From Catellatospora sp. IY07-71 (lineage in GTDB: Bacteria; Actinomycetota; Actinomycetes; Mycobacteriales; Micromonosporaceae): a DNA stretch of 64,000 nucleotides. Where the stretch lies: positions 7,189,001 to 7,253,000 of the forward strand of contig NZ_AP023360.1 in NCBI RefSeq assembly GCF_018326265.1, given 5' to 3'. Each line of letters begins with the position of its first letter. The first letter of the stretch is position 1. The notes under the pieces are model-generated. The model was given only the letters and a program-made list of their open reading frames with translations, was not told the DNA's origin and made no database searches. Both the position numbers and the translations under genes were made by a program. Below, one piece after another: positions 31,916 through 40,731 of the stretch.

Positions 31916-34900
31916 GGCTTGCTCCAGGTCGTGGTCGGGGCCGGGGGCGCGAGCATCAGCAGTGCGGGCACCGTCTCGGGCGCGGCCAGGCGCAGCAGGC
32001 CGTAGCCGACGCCGGACAGGCCGGTCATGAGTTCGGGCGAGGGGTGGCCGGTCGGGTTGGCCGCGCGCCAGCCGTAGGTCCGGCCGTCGTCGAGGATCGC
32101 CGCGGCCACGGCGGCCACGGTCCGGTCCGGCTCGCCCGCGGCCAGCAGCAGGTCGAGGTTGCCCAGGTCGCCGTGGCACAGCGAGTGGTTGCGCCCGAAT
32201 CCGCCGGCCAGCGTCGTGCGCACCGCGGTGGCGATCTCGGCGGTGAGCCGGTCGTGTTCGCCGTCCGGCGTACCGGCCGGAACGGACGGAGCAGAGTCGG
32301 GGTGGATGCCGAGCGCGGCGCGGATGCGCAGCCGGGACAGCCCGACGCCGGGGGCGCCGTGGCACCAGGTGAGGCTGAACCGGCCGGGTTCGCGCAGGTC
32401 CGCCCAGTTGCCGCGGGCCGGGTCGAAGAGGCTGCGGTCGTGTTGCAGGGCGGCCAGCGCGCCGTCGAGGTAGCGCTGCTGCCCGGTGGCGTGCCACATC
32501 GCCGCCAGGGCGGCGGCCTGGCCCGCGGTGCCGTGGGAGAAGCCACCGAGGCGCGGCCCGCCGGGCGGCGGCTGCAGGAGCAGGTCCGCGGCCCTGCTCG
32601 CCAGGGGAAGCACCCGGTCCGTGTCGTGCCCGGCCGAGAGCAGCGCCAGTACGCAGCCTGCGGCGCCGTCCACGACGTCGAGGACGGTCCCGGTGCCGAC
32701 GAGAGCGTCCAGCCGGGTGATGATCAGGTCGGCGGTCGTGTGGGCGGACCGGTGGCCGAGGGCGGCGAGGTGGCCGTAGCAGTAGGACAGGCCGCTCCAG
32801 CCGGTGAACGCACCGATCGACGTACCGGCGACCGCCCGCTGGGCGATCCTCGTGGCCAGCCGTCCGGCGGCGCGGTCGGCCGCGTCGGCGAACCGGCCCT
32901 CGCCGGTCTGCGCGCCAAGCCAGGCCAGGAACAGCGCGATGCCGGCGGTGCCGTCGTAGAGGTGGTCGGCGGCCCGGCCCACCCGCCAGCCGATGCCTGC
33001 CGGGGTGAGGGCGAACCAGCCGTCGTGGTCGGACAGCTCGACGATCCGGTCGCCGATCGCGGCGGCGGCGTCGAGCGCGCGCCGCCGGACCTTCGGCAGC
33101 GCCGATTCGGGCGTGTCCTCCCGGGCCGGTTCCCCGAGCTGGACGGCGAGGTCGGGCAGCTGCCAGCGTACGGCGGCGTGCGGTGCGCCCGCGCCGTCGG
33201 CCTGGGCGGCGTACGCGGCGCGGATCAGCCAGACCTGGCGGGCCAGGTCGGTGTCGCCCAGCCCGCGCAGCCGCCGCCGTGCTTCGGCCAGCCCGCTGCG
33301 CACCAGCACGTCCGGCACCGGGTCGCCCGTCCCGGTGCCCAGCGAGGTGGCACCGGCGCGGGCCGTGAACCGCGGCACGTCCCCGGCGTCGAGATCGGAC
33401 CGTTCGGCGGCGACGAAGTCGCGTAGCGGCGGCAGCTGGGCCACCCCGCTCCACAGCCAGTCGAGCAGCCGATCGCGGTCCAGGCCGTCGCGCAGGTGGT
33501 CGGTGTGCAGGGCCGCCTCGGCGAGCCTGCGGTAGGTGCGGGTGGGCCGCAGCACCACCCGGATCTCGTCGGCGGCGAACGCGGCCAGCGGGCCGTCGTC
33601 GGCTGCCAGCACGCCGCGCGCTGCGCGCAGCAGCGCGTAGGTCACCCGGAAGCCGTGCACGACGTCTTCGGTGTACGCGGCGAGGTCGACGCCGGGTCCC
33701 GCGACGGCGTGGCTGTGCGCGGGGGCGAGTTCCAGCCGCATCAGGTCGGTGCCGACGCCGACCCACCGCGTGCAGCCGCAGGCGCGCCCGGCGGCCACGG
33801 CGTCGCCGGTGGGCAGGGCGCCCACGCCGAGCACCGAGTCCGCGACGGCGCTGCGCCGCTCGGTCACGGCAGGCGTGAACAGCGTCTCCAGGTCGATCGG
33901 CACGGGGTGCCCGCCGTGGGTGACCAGGTTCTCGTCGTGGAAGTCGGTGGCGCCGAGCGCGTACAGCAGCGCGAGCAGGCCGCCCCGGCGGCGGGCGTAC
34001 GCCGCGGCGTCGCCGGTGGACGTGTCCGCCGGGACGAACTCGGCCCAGCCGTAGCCCGCCCGGGGCACCACGGCGCAGGCGCGCAGGTCCGCGCCGCGCT
34101 CGTTGAGCCAGTCCACGAGGTCGGCGTAGCGCGCTTCGACGGTGACATCGCGTGGCTTGTACACGATGGTGACTCCGCCGCTGAACCGGGCGAGCAGCAC
34201 GCGCCGCCCGCCGTGATGCGGGTCGCCGGTCTCGTCGGCGGCGGTGAGCACGCCGAGCGGGGCGCCGCCGGTGAAGGTGTGCCGCAGCAGGGCGGCGTCG
34301 GCGGCCAGCCGGTCGAGCAGCTCGCAGGTGCGTGCGGCCCAGCGGTCGGCCGTGCCCAGCACCTGGCGGGCCAGCACGGGGTACGCCGTCAGGAACGCCA
34401 GTGCCGCGGCCGGCTCGCGCAGGCGCGCGAAGAACGTGTGGAAGCGTTCGGCCGGGCCGGCGGGCGCCTGCTGCTCGTGCAGCCGCGCGATGTTCAGTTC
34501 GAGCACGGCCGCCCGGCTCAGCTGCACGACCAGCTCGTCCAGCAGGCCGGGCACGGTCGCCGCGGCGACGGTGTCCGGGTCGAACGGGGCGCCGGGCGTG
34601 GCGGCGGCCAGGCGCCGGGCGTGCTCGGTGACCTGCCGGGTGGCGTGGGCGACGAGGGGCGCGGCGACCACCGCGGCGGCCGCCATCGGCCGGTCCGTGG
34701 CGGCCTCGATCGGCAGGTCGGCCCCCGGCCCGGCGTAGCGGCGGCGCAGGGCGGTGATCCAGCCGGGGTCCCCGCCGGCGCGGTGGCGCAGGTCGTCGGG
34801 GGTGTCGTCGAGCAGCCGGAGCAGCGCCGGCTCGTCGAGGCGGTCGGCGGCGAGGCGTTCGGTCCACAGGGCGGTGCCGGTGAACGCGTCCAGCTCGCGC

Positions 34901-35004
34901 CAACGGGTCAGCCGCCAGCGGGCGCGGTCGGAGGCCGCACCGCCGGTGCCGGGGGCGGGCAGCGCCAGCCGTTCGCGCAGGTTGAGTGCGGCATGCAGGG
35001 CCAT
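31912..35004 (-). CDS. Type II lanthipeptide synthetase LanM
   Basis: A 1,030-residue bifunctional enzyme. The N-terminal dehydratase (about 100-600) has kinase-like residues in VTIVYKPRDVTVEARY, ATDFHDENLVTHGG and PIDLETLF, used to phosphorylate and dehydrate Ser/Thr. The LanC-like cyclase has GGFSHGTAG (about 824) and the zinc ligands Cys881/His882 in TWCHGAPGVGLSRLR and Cys943 in HSLCHGDLGNLDLLL. All key residues are present. ATG 35004 follows a 12-bp hairpin after the precursor gene. The substrate is the peptide at 35114-35296. Confidence 0.95.
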   Translation of the reverse strand: MALHAALNLRERLALPAPGTGGAASDRARWRLTRWRELDAFTGTALWTERLAADRLDEPALLRLLDDTPDDLRHRAGGDPGWITALRRRYAGPGADLPIEAATDRPMAAAAVVAAPLVAHATRQVTEHARRLAAATPGAPFDPDTVAAATVPGLLDELVVQLSRAAVLELNIARLHEQQAPAGPAERFHTFFARLREPAAALAFLTAYPVLARQVLGTADRWAARTCELLDRLAADAALLRHTFTGGAPLGVLTAADETGDPHHGGRRVLLARFSGGVTIVYKPRDVTVEARYADLVDWLNERGADLRACAVVPRAGYGWAEFVPADTSTGDAAAYARRRGGLLALLYALGATDFHDENLVTHGGHPVPIDLETLFTPAVTERRSAVADSVLGVGALPTGDAVAAGRACGCTRWVGVGTDLMRLELAPAHSHAVAGPGVDLAAYTEDVVHGFRVTYALLRAARGVLAADDGPLAAFAADEIRVVLRPTRTYRRLAEAALHTDHLRDGLDRDRLLDWLWSGVAQLPPLRDFVAAERSDLDAGDVPRFTARAGATSLGTGTGDPVPDVLVRSGLAEARRRLRGLGDTDLARQVWLIRAAYAAQADGAGAPHAAVRWQLPDLAVQLGEPAREDTPESALPKVRRRALDAAAAIGDRIVELSDHDGWFALTPAGIGWRVGRAADHLYDGTAGIALFLAWLGAQTGEGRFADAADRAAGRLATRIAQRAVAGTSIGAFTGWSGLSYCYGHLAALGHRSAHTTADLIITRLDALVGTGTVLDVVDGAAGCVLALLSAGHDTDRVLPLASRAADLLLQPPPGGPRLGGFSHGTAGQAAALAAMWHATGQQRYLDGALAALQHDRSLFDPARGNWADLREPGRFSLTWCHGAPGVGLSRLRIRAALGIHPDSAPSVPAGTPDGEHDRLTAEIATAVRTTLAGGFGRNHSLCHGDLGNLDLLLAAGEPDRTVAAVAAAILDDGRTYGWRAANPTGHPSPELMTGLSGVGYGLLRLAAPETVPALLMLAPPAPTTTWSKP

Positions 35005-35044
35005 CGCGGGGTGATGCCTCTTTCCAGTTCGGATGTGGACCCGA

Positions 35045-35073
35045 GGGTCCGGGCCGTCGAGCGGCCCGGACCC
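35045..35073 (-). terminator. Hairpin between the precursor gene and lanM (attenuator)
   Basis: GGGTCCGGGCCG pairs perfectly with CGGCCCGGACCC around TCGAG. It is placed to make most transcripts stop after the precursor gene, with partial read-through into lanM, the usual ratio-setting device in lantibiotic operons. Confidence 0.72.
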
Positions 35074-35113
35074 CCGGATGAGCGCACTGCCCGCTGCCGG
35101 GCGCGCGGCGGTG

Positions 35114-35296
35114 TCAGCACACGCAGTGGCAGCACATGCTGGTGTGGCCGTCGATGGCCGCGCCGCCGGCGACGGTCTGCAGCTCGTCGCGGCTCATCTC
35201 GACCAGGCCGGCCGGGTGCGCGGCCTGCGACAGCTCGGGCGAGGTGGCGCGGTGGAACTCGTCGGTCCAGTTGCGGACGACGTCGCTGATCGACAT
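35114..35296 (-). CDS. Lanthipeptide precursor peptide, Cys-rich core
   Basis: A 60-residue precursor. Leader 1-45 contains ELSQAAHPAGLVEMSRDELQ, then TVAGG, with a Gly-Gly cleavage site after residue 45. The core is AAIDGHTSMCCHCVC: only Thr52 and Ser53 can be dehydrated, against four cysteines (55, 56, 58, 60), and the peptide ends in Cys. At most two thioether links can form, leaving free Cys, a disulfide or an aminovinyl-Cys end made by LanD. ATG 35296 has AAAGGGG upstream. It lies directly before lanM. Confidence 0.93.
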   Translation of the reverse strand: MSISDVVRNWTDEFHRATSPELSQAAHPAGLVEMSRDELQTVAGGAAIDGHTSMCCHCVC

Positions 35297-35667
35297 GGCG
35301 ATCCCCTTTGTTTCTCGGTTCGTCCGCTCGCCGGGTTCGGCGGGCGGCTCGTTCGGTATCGAGCATCGGCCGGGGCAAGGGGTGCGCACATGAGTGGCGG
35401 CTACTCCATTCCGGAGCCGCCGCGGCGGCCGTGCGGGGCGTGACTGTCGGCCGCGCGACGGGTTGCCTGCGCGGCCACCTGTCCGGAACTTGACTCCAAG
35501 GTCATCTCCGGCATGAAGGAAACCTTCAGAAACGCAGTTCAGCGGCGGACTGTCAGCTGCGCGACCGGCTACTCAGGACCGTTATCACAGTGAGCCCGCC
35601 GTCGCGGTCGGTTAGCGTTGCGAAGCGCCGGTACGGGACCGCGCGCCGGGCACGACGGGTGGGAACG
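35297..35667. promoter_or_regulatory. Divergent promoter region of lanA and the LAL regulator, with a possible 17-codon ORF
   Basis: About 370 bp separate the two divergent genes. A plus-strand ORF at 35390-35443 (MSGGYSIPEPPRRPCGA) has AAGGGG seven bases before its ATG and could be a real micropeptide or chance. TTGACT near 35491 could be part of a promoter for the regulator. No clear operator was found. Confidence 0.4.
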
Positions 35668-38307
35668 ATGCCGGACGGACCGACGCATCTCGCGCGGCTG
35701 GACAGACCCTGGCCGTTCACCGGCCGGCAGGCCGAACGGGCCGCGATCGCCCGGACCCTGGCCGGCGGGCGCGGCGTGCTGATCACTGGCGATCCCGGCT
35801 CCGGCAAGAGCCGTCTGCTCGACGAGGTGCTCACCGGCGCCGACGACGGCAGCCGCCTCGTGCTGCGGGCCACCGCGACCTACGGCTGGCACGAGGTGCC
35901 GTTCGGCGCGTTCGGGCACCTCGTCGCCGAACCCGCCGCCCACCCCACCGACCTGCTCACCGAGGCGATGCGGCGCGTCGACGCGCTCGCCCAGGGCCGT
36001 TCCGTGCTCGTCGGCGTCGACGACCTCAACTGGCTCGACGACACCTCGACCGCCCTGCTGCAGCGCATGAGCACCGAGACCGGGCTGCGCGTCGTGGCCA
36101 CGGTCCGCACCGGCGACCTCGGCCGCTCCCCCGTCGCGGCGCTGCGCCGCCACAGCCGCCTGGACCGCCTCGACCTCGCGCCGTTCAGCCAGGACGGGTT
36201 CGCCGACCTCATCACCGCCGCCCTCGGCGACCCCGCCGACGGCCTGACCCGCAACGCCCTGTGGCACCTCACCCAGGGCAATCCGCTGCTGCTGCGCGAG
36301 ACCCTGCGCTGCGGCCTGGACAGCGGCGAACTGGCCCGCCACCACGGCATCTGGACCTGGCCCGTCGACGAGGCCCACCACCCGCACCGCTGCGACATGA
36401 TCGCCGAGACCGGCGGCACCCTCACCGCGGCCGAACTCCAGGCGCTGCAGTACATCGCCCGCGCCGGCGCCGCGCCGCTGACCGCCCTGGACCGGCTGCT
36501 CGACCCCGCCGCCGCCGAGAGCCTGGAAGAACGGGGCATCATCCACCTCGTCGGCACCGGCCGGGACGCGTCGCTGGCCATCGCCCACCCGCTGTACGCC
36601 GAGGTCGCGCAGGCGCACACCGGCGCGCTGCGGGAACGGCGCATGCTGCGCGAGCTCGCCGACGCCCTGGCGCAGACCTCGACCGGCACCGCCGAGGACG
36701 CCGTGCACGTCACCGCCTGGCGCTGCGAAGCCGGGGATCCGGTCCCCGCCGCCGACGCCGTCGCCGCCGCGCAGTGGTTCCTGGCCCGTGGCGACGCCGC
36801 CCGCGCCGCCCGGATCGCCGCCCGCGCCGACGGCCCGCACGCCGCCTGGCAACTGGGCCGCGCGCTGGTCGCCCAGGACCGCGTCGAGGCCGCGCAGACC
36901 CACCTGACCACGGCGTACGAGCAGCTCACCGACCCGCACGAGCGGGCCGAGGCCGCCGCGCTGCTGGTGCTCAACACCTTCCTCGGCCTGCGCCAGGTCG
37001 ACACGGCCCGCGACCTGCTCGCCACCGCCGCGGCGGCCCTGCCGCCGGACGCCCGGCCCGGCCTGCTGGCCGCCGAGGCGGCGCTGGCCGTGCTCACCGG
37101 ATCCGCCGCGGCCGCCGCGTCGACGGTCGCCGCGCTGGACGAGCACCCGCCCCGTGACCTGGTGCTGCGGATGGCCGTCGCGCCGCTGCGGCCGTACCTG
37201 CTCATCGCGGCCGGGCAGCCCGCCCGCGCGGCGGCGATGTTCGACAGCGGCCAGGCGGCCCCGCCGGCGGTGTGGCCGGTCATGCGCGCCGCCGCCCAGA
37301 CCTGCCACGTGCAGGCGCTGCTACTGGCCGGGCAGGCGCCCCGGGCCGCCGAACTCGCCGCCGGGTACTACCGCGATGCGCTGACCCGCGGCGCACCGGA
37401 CGCCGTCGCGCTGCTCGCGATGATCATCGGCAAGTGCGCGTACCACGGTGGCCGCCTCGCCGACGCCCGCCGCTGGCTGCGCGAGGCCCGCAGCCTCATC
37501 GACCCGCACACCCTGTTCCCGATCAGCGAGAACGTGCTGTCCACCTACGCCTGGACCGCCGCGCAGCAGGGCGACCTCGACGACGCCCGTTCCGCCCTCG
37601 ACCAGCTCGCCGCCGCGCTCCCCCCGCACGGCGCCCCCGCCAAGGAGGCCGCGCTGGCCCAGGCGTGGCTGGCCGTCTCCGCCGGGCAGCGCGACACCGC
37701 CGTACGGACCCTGCGCGAGCAGCTGCAGGCTTCGCTCTCCCGGGGCATGCTCACCCTGGCCGCCGAGCGCCTGCACCTGCTGGCCCGGCTGGACCCCGAC
37801 GTCGACACCGCCCGGCGGCTGCGCGAGATCGCCCATCAGTGCGACAGCCCGCTGTTCGGGCTGTGGGCCGAGCTCGCCGACGGCCTGGCCAGGCGTGATC
37901 CGATCGTGCTGGACCACGTCGCGACCGCGTTCGAGGAGCGCGGGCACCTGCGGCTGGCGATGGAGGCGCTGGCACCGGCGGCGACCGCGTACCAGCGCCG
38001 TGGCGACCTGCGGCGGGCCAACGCCGTCACCCATCGCATCCAGCTGGTCCGCGAGCAGTGCGAGGGCTGGTGGCCGCAGTGGCATCCGGCCGCGCCGCCG
38101 GTCGCGAGCGCGCTGACGGCGCGGGAGCAGGAGGTGTGCGAGCTGGCCGCGTCCGGCCTGGACAACGCCGCCATCGCGGCCCGGCTGGTGCTGTCGGTGC
38201 GCACCGTGGAGAACCACCTGCAGCGGGCGTACCACAAGCTGGGGGTGGCGGGCCGCACCCGGCTGCGGCTCGCGCTCATGCCCGAGACGGCCCCGTCCGG
38301 CCGCTGA
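35668..38307 (+). CDS. LAL-type LuxR family regulator beside the lanthipeptide cluster
   Basis: An 879-residue ATP-dependent regulator. The N-terminal AAA/NTPase domain has Walker A ITGDPGSGKSRLLDEVL and Walker B VLVGVDDLNWLDD; a TPR-like middle follows, and a C-terminal LuxR HTH (about 815-875; ALTAREQEVCELAASGLDNA, then IAARLVLSVRTVENHLQRAY). ATG 35668 is preferred; an in-frame GTG/ATG upstream near 35590 adds 26 Arg-rich residues. Divergent from lanA, it is the likely pathway-specific activator. Confidence 0.9.
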   Translation: MPDGPTHLARLDRPWPFTGRQAERAAIARTLAGGRGVLITGDPGSGKSRLLDEVLTGADDGSRLVLRATATYGWHEVPFGAFGHLVAEPAAHPTDLLTEAMRRVDALAQGRSVLVGVDDLNWLDDTSTALLQRMSTETGLRVVATVRTGDLGRSPVAALRRHSRLDRLDLAPFSQDGFADLITAALGDPADGLTRNALWHLTQGNPLLLRETLRCGLDSGELARHHGIWTWPVDEAHHPHRCDMIAETGGTLTAAELQALQYIARAGAAPLTALDRLLDPAAAESLEERGIIHLVGTGRDASLAIAHPLYAEVAQAHTGALRERRMLRELADALAQTSTGTAEDAVHVTAWRCEAGDPVPAADAVAAAQWFLARGDAARAARIAARADGPHAAWQLGRALVAQDRVEAAQTHLTTAYEQLTDPHERAEAAALLVLNTFLGLRQVDTARDLLATAAAALPPDARPGLLAAEAALAVLTGSAAAAASTVAALDEHPPRDLVLRMAVAPLRPYLLIAAGQPARAAAMFDSGQAAPPAVWPVMRAAAQTCHVQALLLAGQAPRAAELAAGYYRDALTRGAPDAVALLAMIIGKCAYHGGRLADARRWLREARSLIDPHTLFPISENVLSTYAWTAAQQGDLDDARSALDQLAAALPPHGAPAKEAALAQAWLAVSAGQRDTAVRTLREQLQASLSRGMLTLAAERLHLLARLDPDVDTARRLREIAHQCDSPLFGLWAELADGLARRDPIVLDHVATAFEERGHLRLAMEALAPAATAYQRRGDLRRANAVTHRIQLVREQCEGWWPQWHPAAPPVASALTAREQEVCELAASGLDNAAIAARLVLSVRTVENHLQRAYHKLGVAGRTRLRLALMPETAPSGR

Positions 38308-38320
38308 GGTGGTGCGGCGG

Positions 38321-38503
38321 CTACGCCGGTTCGCGTACGCCGCCCGGGTCGCCGCCTGTGTCGCCCTCACCCGGCTCGGGTTCGACCGGCGCCTCCGGCA
38401 GGACGTCGGGGGCATCCGGCGACAGCTCGCGCGGATCGTCGGGGATGGGAGCCGACGGGTCGATCGGCGGGTACTGCTCGGGGTCGAGTTCTGGTTGGCT
38501 CAC
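38321..38503 (-). CDS. Small acidic Pro-rich protein
   Basis: A 60-residue protein from GTG 38503 (MSQPELDPEQYPPIDPSAPI, then PDDPRELSPDAPDV), very rich in Pro, Asp and Glu and without hydrophobic core. It lacks a strong ribosome-binding site. It may be a disordered small protein or a chance frame; it is convergent with the LAL gene and downstream of the PH-domain gene. Confidence 0.4.
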   Translation of the reverse strand: MSQPELDPEQYPPIDPSAPIPDDPRELSPDAPDVLPEAPVEPEPGEGDTGGDPGGVREPA

Positions 38504-38561
38504 CGATCGCGTATCCCCACCCGGCTCGGTCGGCAAACGATGCCGCGTGGCCGCGGAAAGA

Positions 38562-39062
38562 TCACACCGGTGATCCCTGTTCGGCAGGTGCAACCGGCAC
38601 CGGCCGGTCAGCCGTAGCGGGAGTCCGCGCAGCCTGGAGGCTCCGGAGATCGGCGGCACGCTGCTCGGCCTCCTCCAGCGAGTGCGAGCCGAGTTCCGAG
38701 ACCGGCAGCCGTCCCACGCCGTCGATCTGAAGAATCGGCGCGTACAGCGGCCTGCCTCCACGGAGGAACACCTGTCCGCAATCGATCGAACTGACGTGGT
38801 CCCAGGTCAGCGTCCGGTCCGGCCGGCTGAAGCTCCGGACGAGCAGACCATCCTGATCGATCACCACGCCCTGCCGGAGGGCACGCCAGATGCCGAGGAG
38901 ACCGACCAGCGTGAGCGCGCATGCCAGTGCCACGCCGAGCCAGTCACGCTCGGCAATGACGTGCCCGTTCTTGAGGTATGAGAGACCTAGCAGCACGAAG
39001 ACATCGGAGACGATGAACAGCAGAACGATCCTGATGCGCGGGCGTGCCACAACACGTGTCAC
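38562..39062 (-). CDS. Membrane-anchored PH-domain (bPH-type) protein
   Basis: A 166-residue protein with two N-terminal membrane helices (about 10-30 and 43-60; VLLFIVSDVFVLLGLSYL, WLGVALACALTLVGLLGIW) and a C-terminal beta-rich domain (GVVIDQDGLLVRSFSRPDRT, then LTWDHVSSID) typical of bacterial PH domains (PF10756). The start is GTG 39062. Such proteins are common in actinobacteria; the function is unknown. Confidence 0.75.
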   Translation of the reverse strand: MTRVVARPRIRIVLLFIVSDVFVLLGLSYLKNGHVIAERDWLGVALACALTLVGLLGIWRALRQGVVIDQDGLLVRSFSRPDRTLTWDHVSSIDCGQVFLRGGRPLYAPILQIDGVGRLPVSELGSHSLEEAEQRAADLRSLQAARTPATADRPVPVAPAEQGSPV

Positions 39063-39174
39063 CGGCTCACGTTAGCAAGCTGACCTCACGGGAGATCGGC
39101 CAGCTCAACGCGGCCGCGCCCGGGTGACGAAGCCGTCAGTCGGCGCTCATTCGGGCGAAGCGACGGTGACGGCT

Positions 39175-39603
39175 TCATACCGCCGGGACACGGGTGAGTT
39201 CCAGGACGGGGATGGTGCGGATGCCTGCGGTCTTCTGGGCGTACTCCGCGAAGCCGGGGTACAGGCCGGCCTGCTCGTCGTACCTGCGGTCCCGTTCGCT
39301 GCCGGTCAGCTCACGCACACTGACGGAATAGGTCTCGGTGCCCCGCTCGACGGCTCCGCGGCCGGCCGCGGTGAGGTTGTAGTACCAGTCCGGGTTGTGG
39401 GGCGCACCGGCCTTGGACGCGAACACGTAGACGACGTCCTCGTCGGTCTCGTGGGGCAGGTACATCATCGGGCTGACCAGCTCCCGCCCGCTCTTGCGGC
39501 CCCGGTGGTGCACCAGCACCAGCGGCGCTCCGGTGAACGGGCCGCCCACGCGGCCTTCGTTCGCCCGGAACTCTTCGATCACCTTGGTGTTCCAGTCGCT
39601 CAT
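39175..39603 (-). CDS. F420H2-dependent nitroreductase family (Ddn/DUF385) protein
   Basis: A 142-residue split-barrel protein. NTKVIEEFRANEGRVGGPF, LVLVHHRGRKSGRELVSPMM and GAPHNPDWYYNLTAAGRG are signatures of the deazaflavin-dependent nitroreductase family, which uses coenzyme F420 to reduce various compounds. ATG 39603 has GTGAGGTG upstream. The gene stands alone; its substrate is unknown. Confidence 0.9.
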   Translation of the reverse strand: MSDWNTKVIEEFRANEGRVGGPFTGAPLVLVHHRGRKSGRELVSPMMYLPHETDEDVVYVFASKAGAPHNPDWYYNLTAAGRGAVERGTETYSVSVRELTGSERDRRYDEQAGLYPGFAEYAQKTAGIRTIPVLELTRVPAV

Positions 39604-39865
39604 CGATGCACCTCACGTTCGTGTCCACAGGAGTCGTGATCCATCTTCGCCGCCCATCGTGGCGGACGCCGCTTCCGGACTGGAGCAGGGCGCGCCCGCA
39701 GCCCTGAAAACCGAGGTCATCGCCGCAGGCGCCGGCGGCACGCGGCGGCGAGGTGGTGGCGCCACAGCCACCACGGCAGGCTGCGGCCGGGCCGGGCGGA
39801 TGACCCGGTTTGAGCAACCTTCGCATCGGGTCCGTTCCATACGGCCGCCGTACTAGGCTTCGGGC

Positions 39866-40504
39866 ATGGCCGAGATCCAGACCCCGTCTCCCGAGGAAGC
39901 CTTCGAGCTGCTGCTCGCCGGCAACCACCGCTTCGTCGCCGGTGTGCCGGAGCACCCGAATCAGGACGCGACGCGCCGGGCCGAGATCGCTCCGGGCCAG
40001 CGCCCGTTCGCCGTGGTGTTCGGGTGCTCGGACTCGCGGCTGGCGGCGGAGATCATCTTTGATCGCGGCCTGGGTGACCTGTTCGTCGTGCGTACGGCAG
40101 GTCATGTGATGGGTGCCGAGGTGCTGGGCAGCATCGAGTACGGGGTGGACGTGCTCGACAGCCCGCTGGTGCTCGTGCTCGGGCACGACTCCTGCGGCGC
40201 GGTGGCCGCCGCGTGCGCCGCGCTGGAGGGCGGGATGGCGCCGTCCGGTTATGTTCGCGACGTCGTCGAGCGGGTGACGCCCAGCGTGCTCGCGGCACGG
40301 GCCGCCGGCCGGGTGGAGCCCGACGAGATCCTGGCCGAGCACGTCAGGCACACGGTCGATCTGCTCCTGGATCGCTCCCGGGTGCTGGCCGAGCGGGTCG
40401 AGGACGGCCGGGCCGCCGTGGTGGGGCTCTGCTACCGGCTGGCCGACGGCAGCGCCCAGGTGGTGGCCGCCCGGGGCCTGGACGCGGCGACCGCGCGACG
40501 GTGA
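39866..40504 (+). CDS. Beta-class carbonic anhydrase
   Basis: A 212-residue zinc enzyme that interconverts CO2 and bicarbonate. Zinc ligands are seen in FGCSDSRLAAEIIF (Cys, Asp/Arg pair) and GHDSCGAVAAA (His, Cys). The length and FVVRTAGHVMGAEVLGSIEY motif are normal. ATG 39866 is 10 bp after the TAGGCTTCGGGC context. A GTGA overlap at its stop opens a 24-codon frame that I do not annotate. It is a single gene with no obvious partner. Confidence 0.94.
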   Translation: MAEIQTPSPEEAFELLLAGNHRFVAGVPEHPNQDATRRAEIAPGQRPFAVVFGCSDSRLAAEIIFDRGLGDLFVVRTAGHVMGAEVLGSIEYGVDVLDSPLVLVLGHDSCGAVAAACAALEGGMAPSGYVRDVVERVTPSVLAARAAGRVEPDEILAEHVRHTVDLLLDRSRVLAERVEDGRAAVVGLCYRLADGSAQVVAARGLDAATARR

Positions 40505-40731
40505 GCGAGGAGGCCGACAAGGTCACGGCGGCACGCGGGCACCGGCCGCGCACCCCTGCCCTCGCCAAGCGCTGAGCCCGATGGGCGCAGCCGCCGACGT
40601 CCCGCGTCCCGGCACCGGCCCGCGCACGGCTGCCGGCGGCTGGACGTGGCGTGCGCAGGTGCCGGACGGCTTTCCCGGCCGCGTCCGATAACCGTTCGCG
40701 TACGGGCCGTCCGCGCCCCTAGCCTGGGCCG

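Noticed and set aside
40501-40575. 24-codon ORF overlapping the carbonic anhydrase stop (GTGA)
   Set aside because: No ribosome-binding site of its own, no recognisable feature; likely chance.
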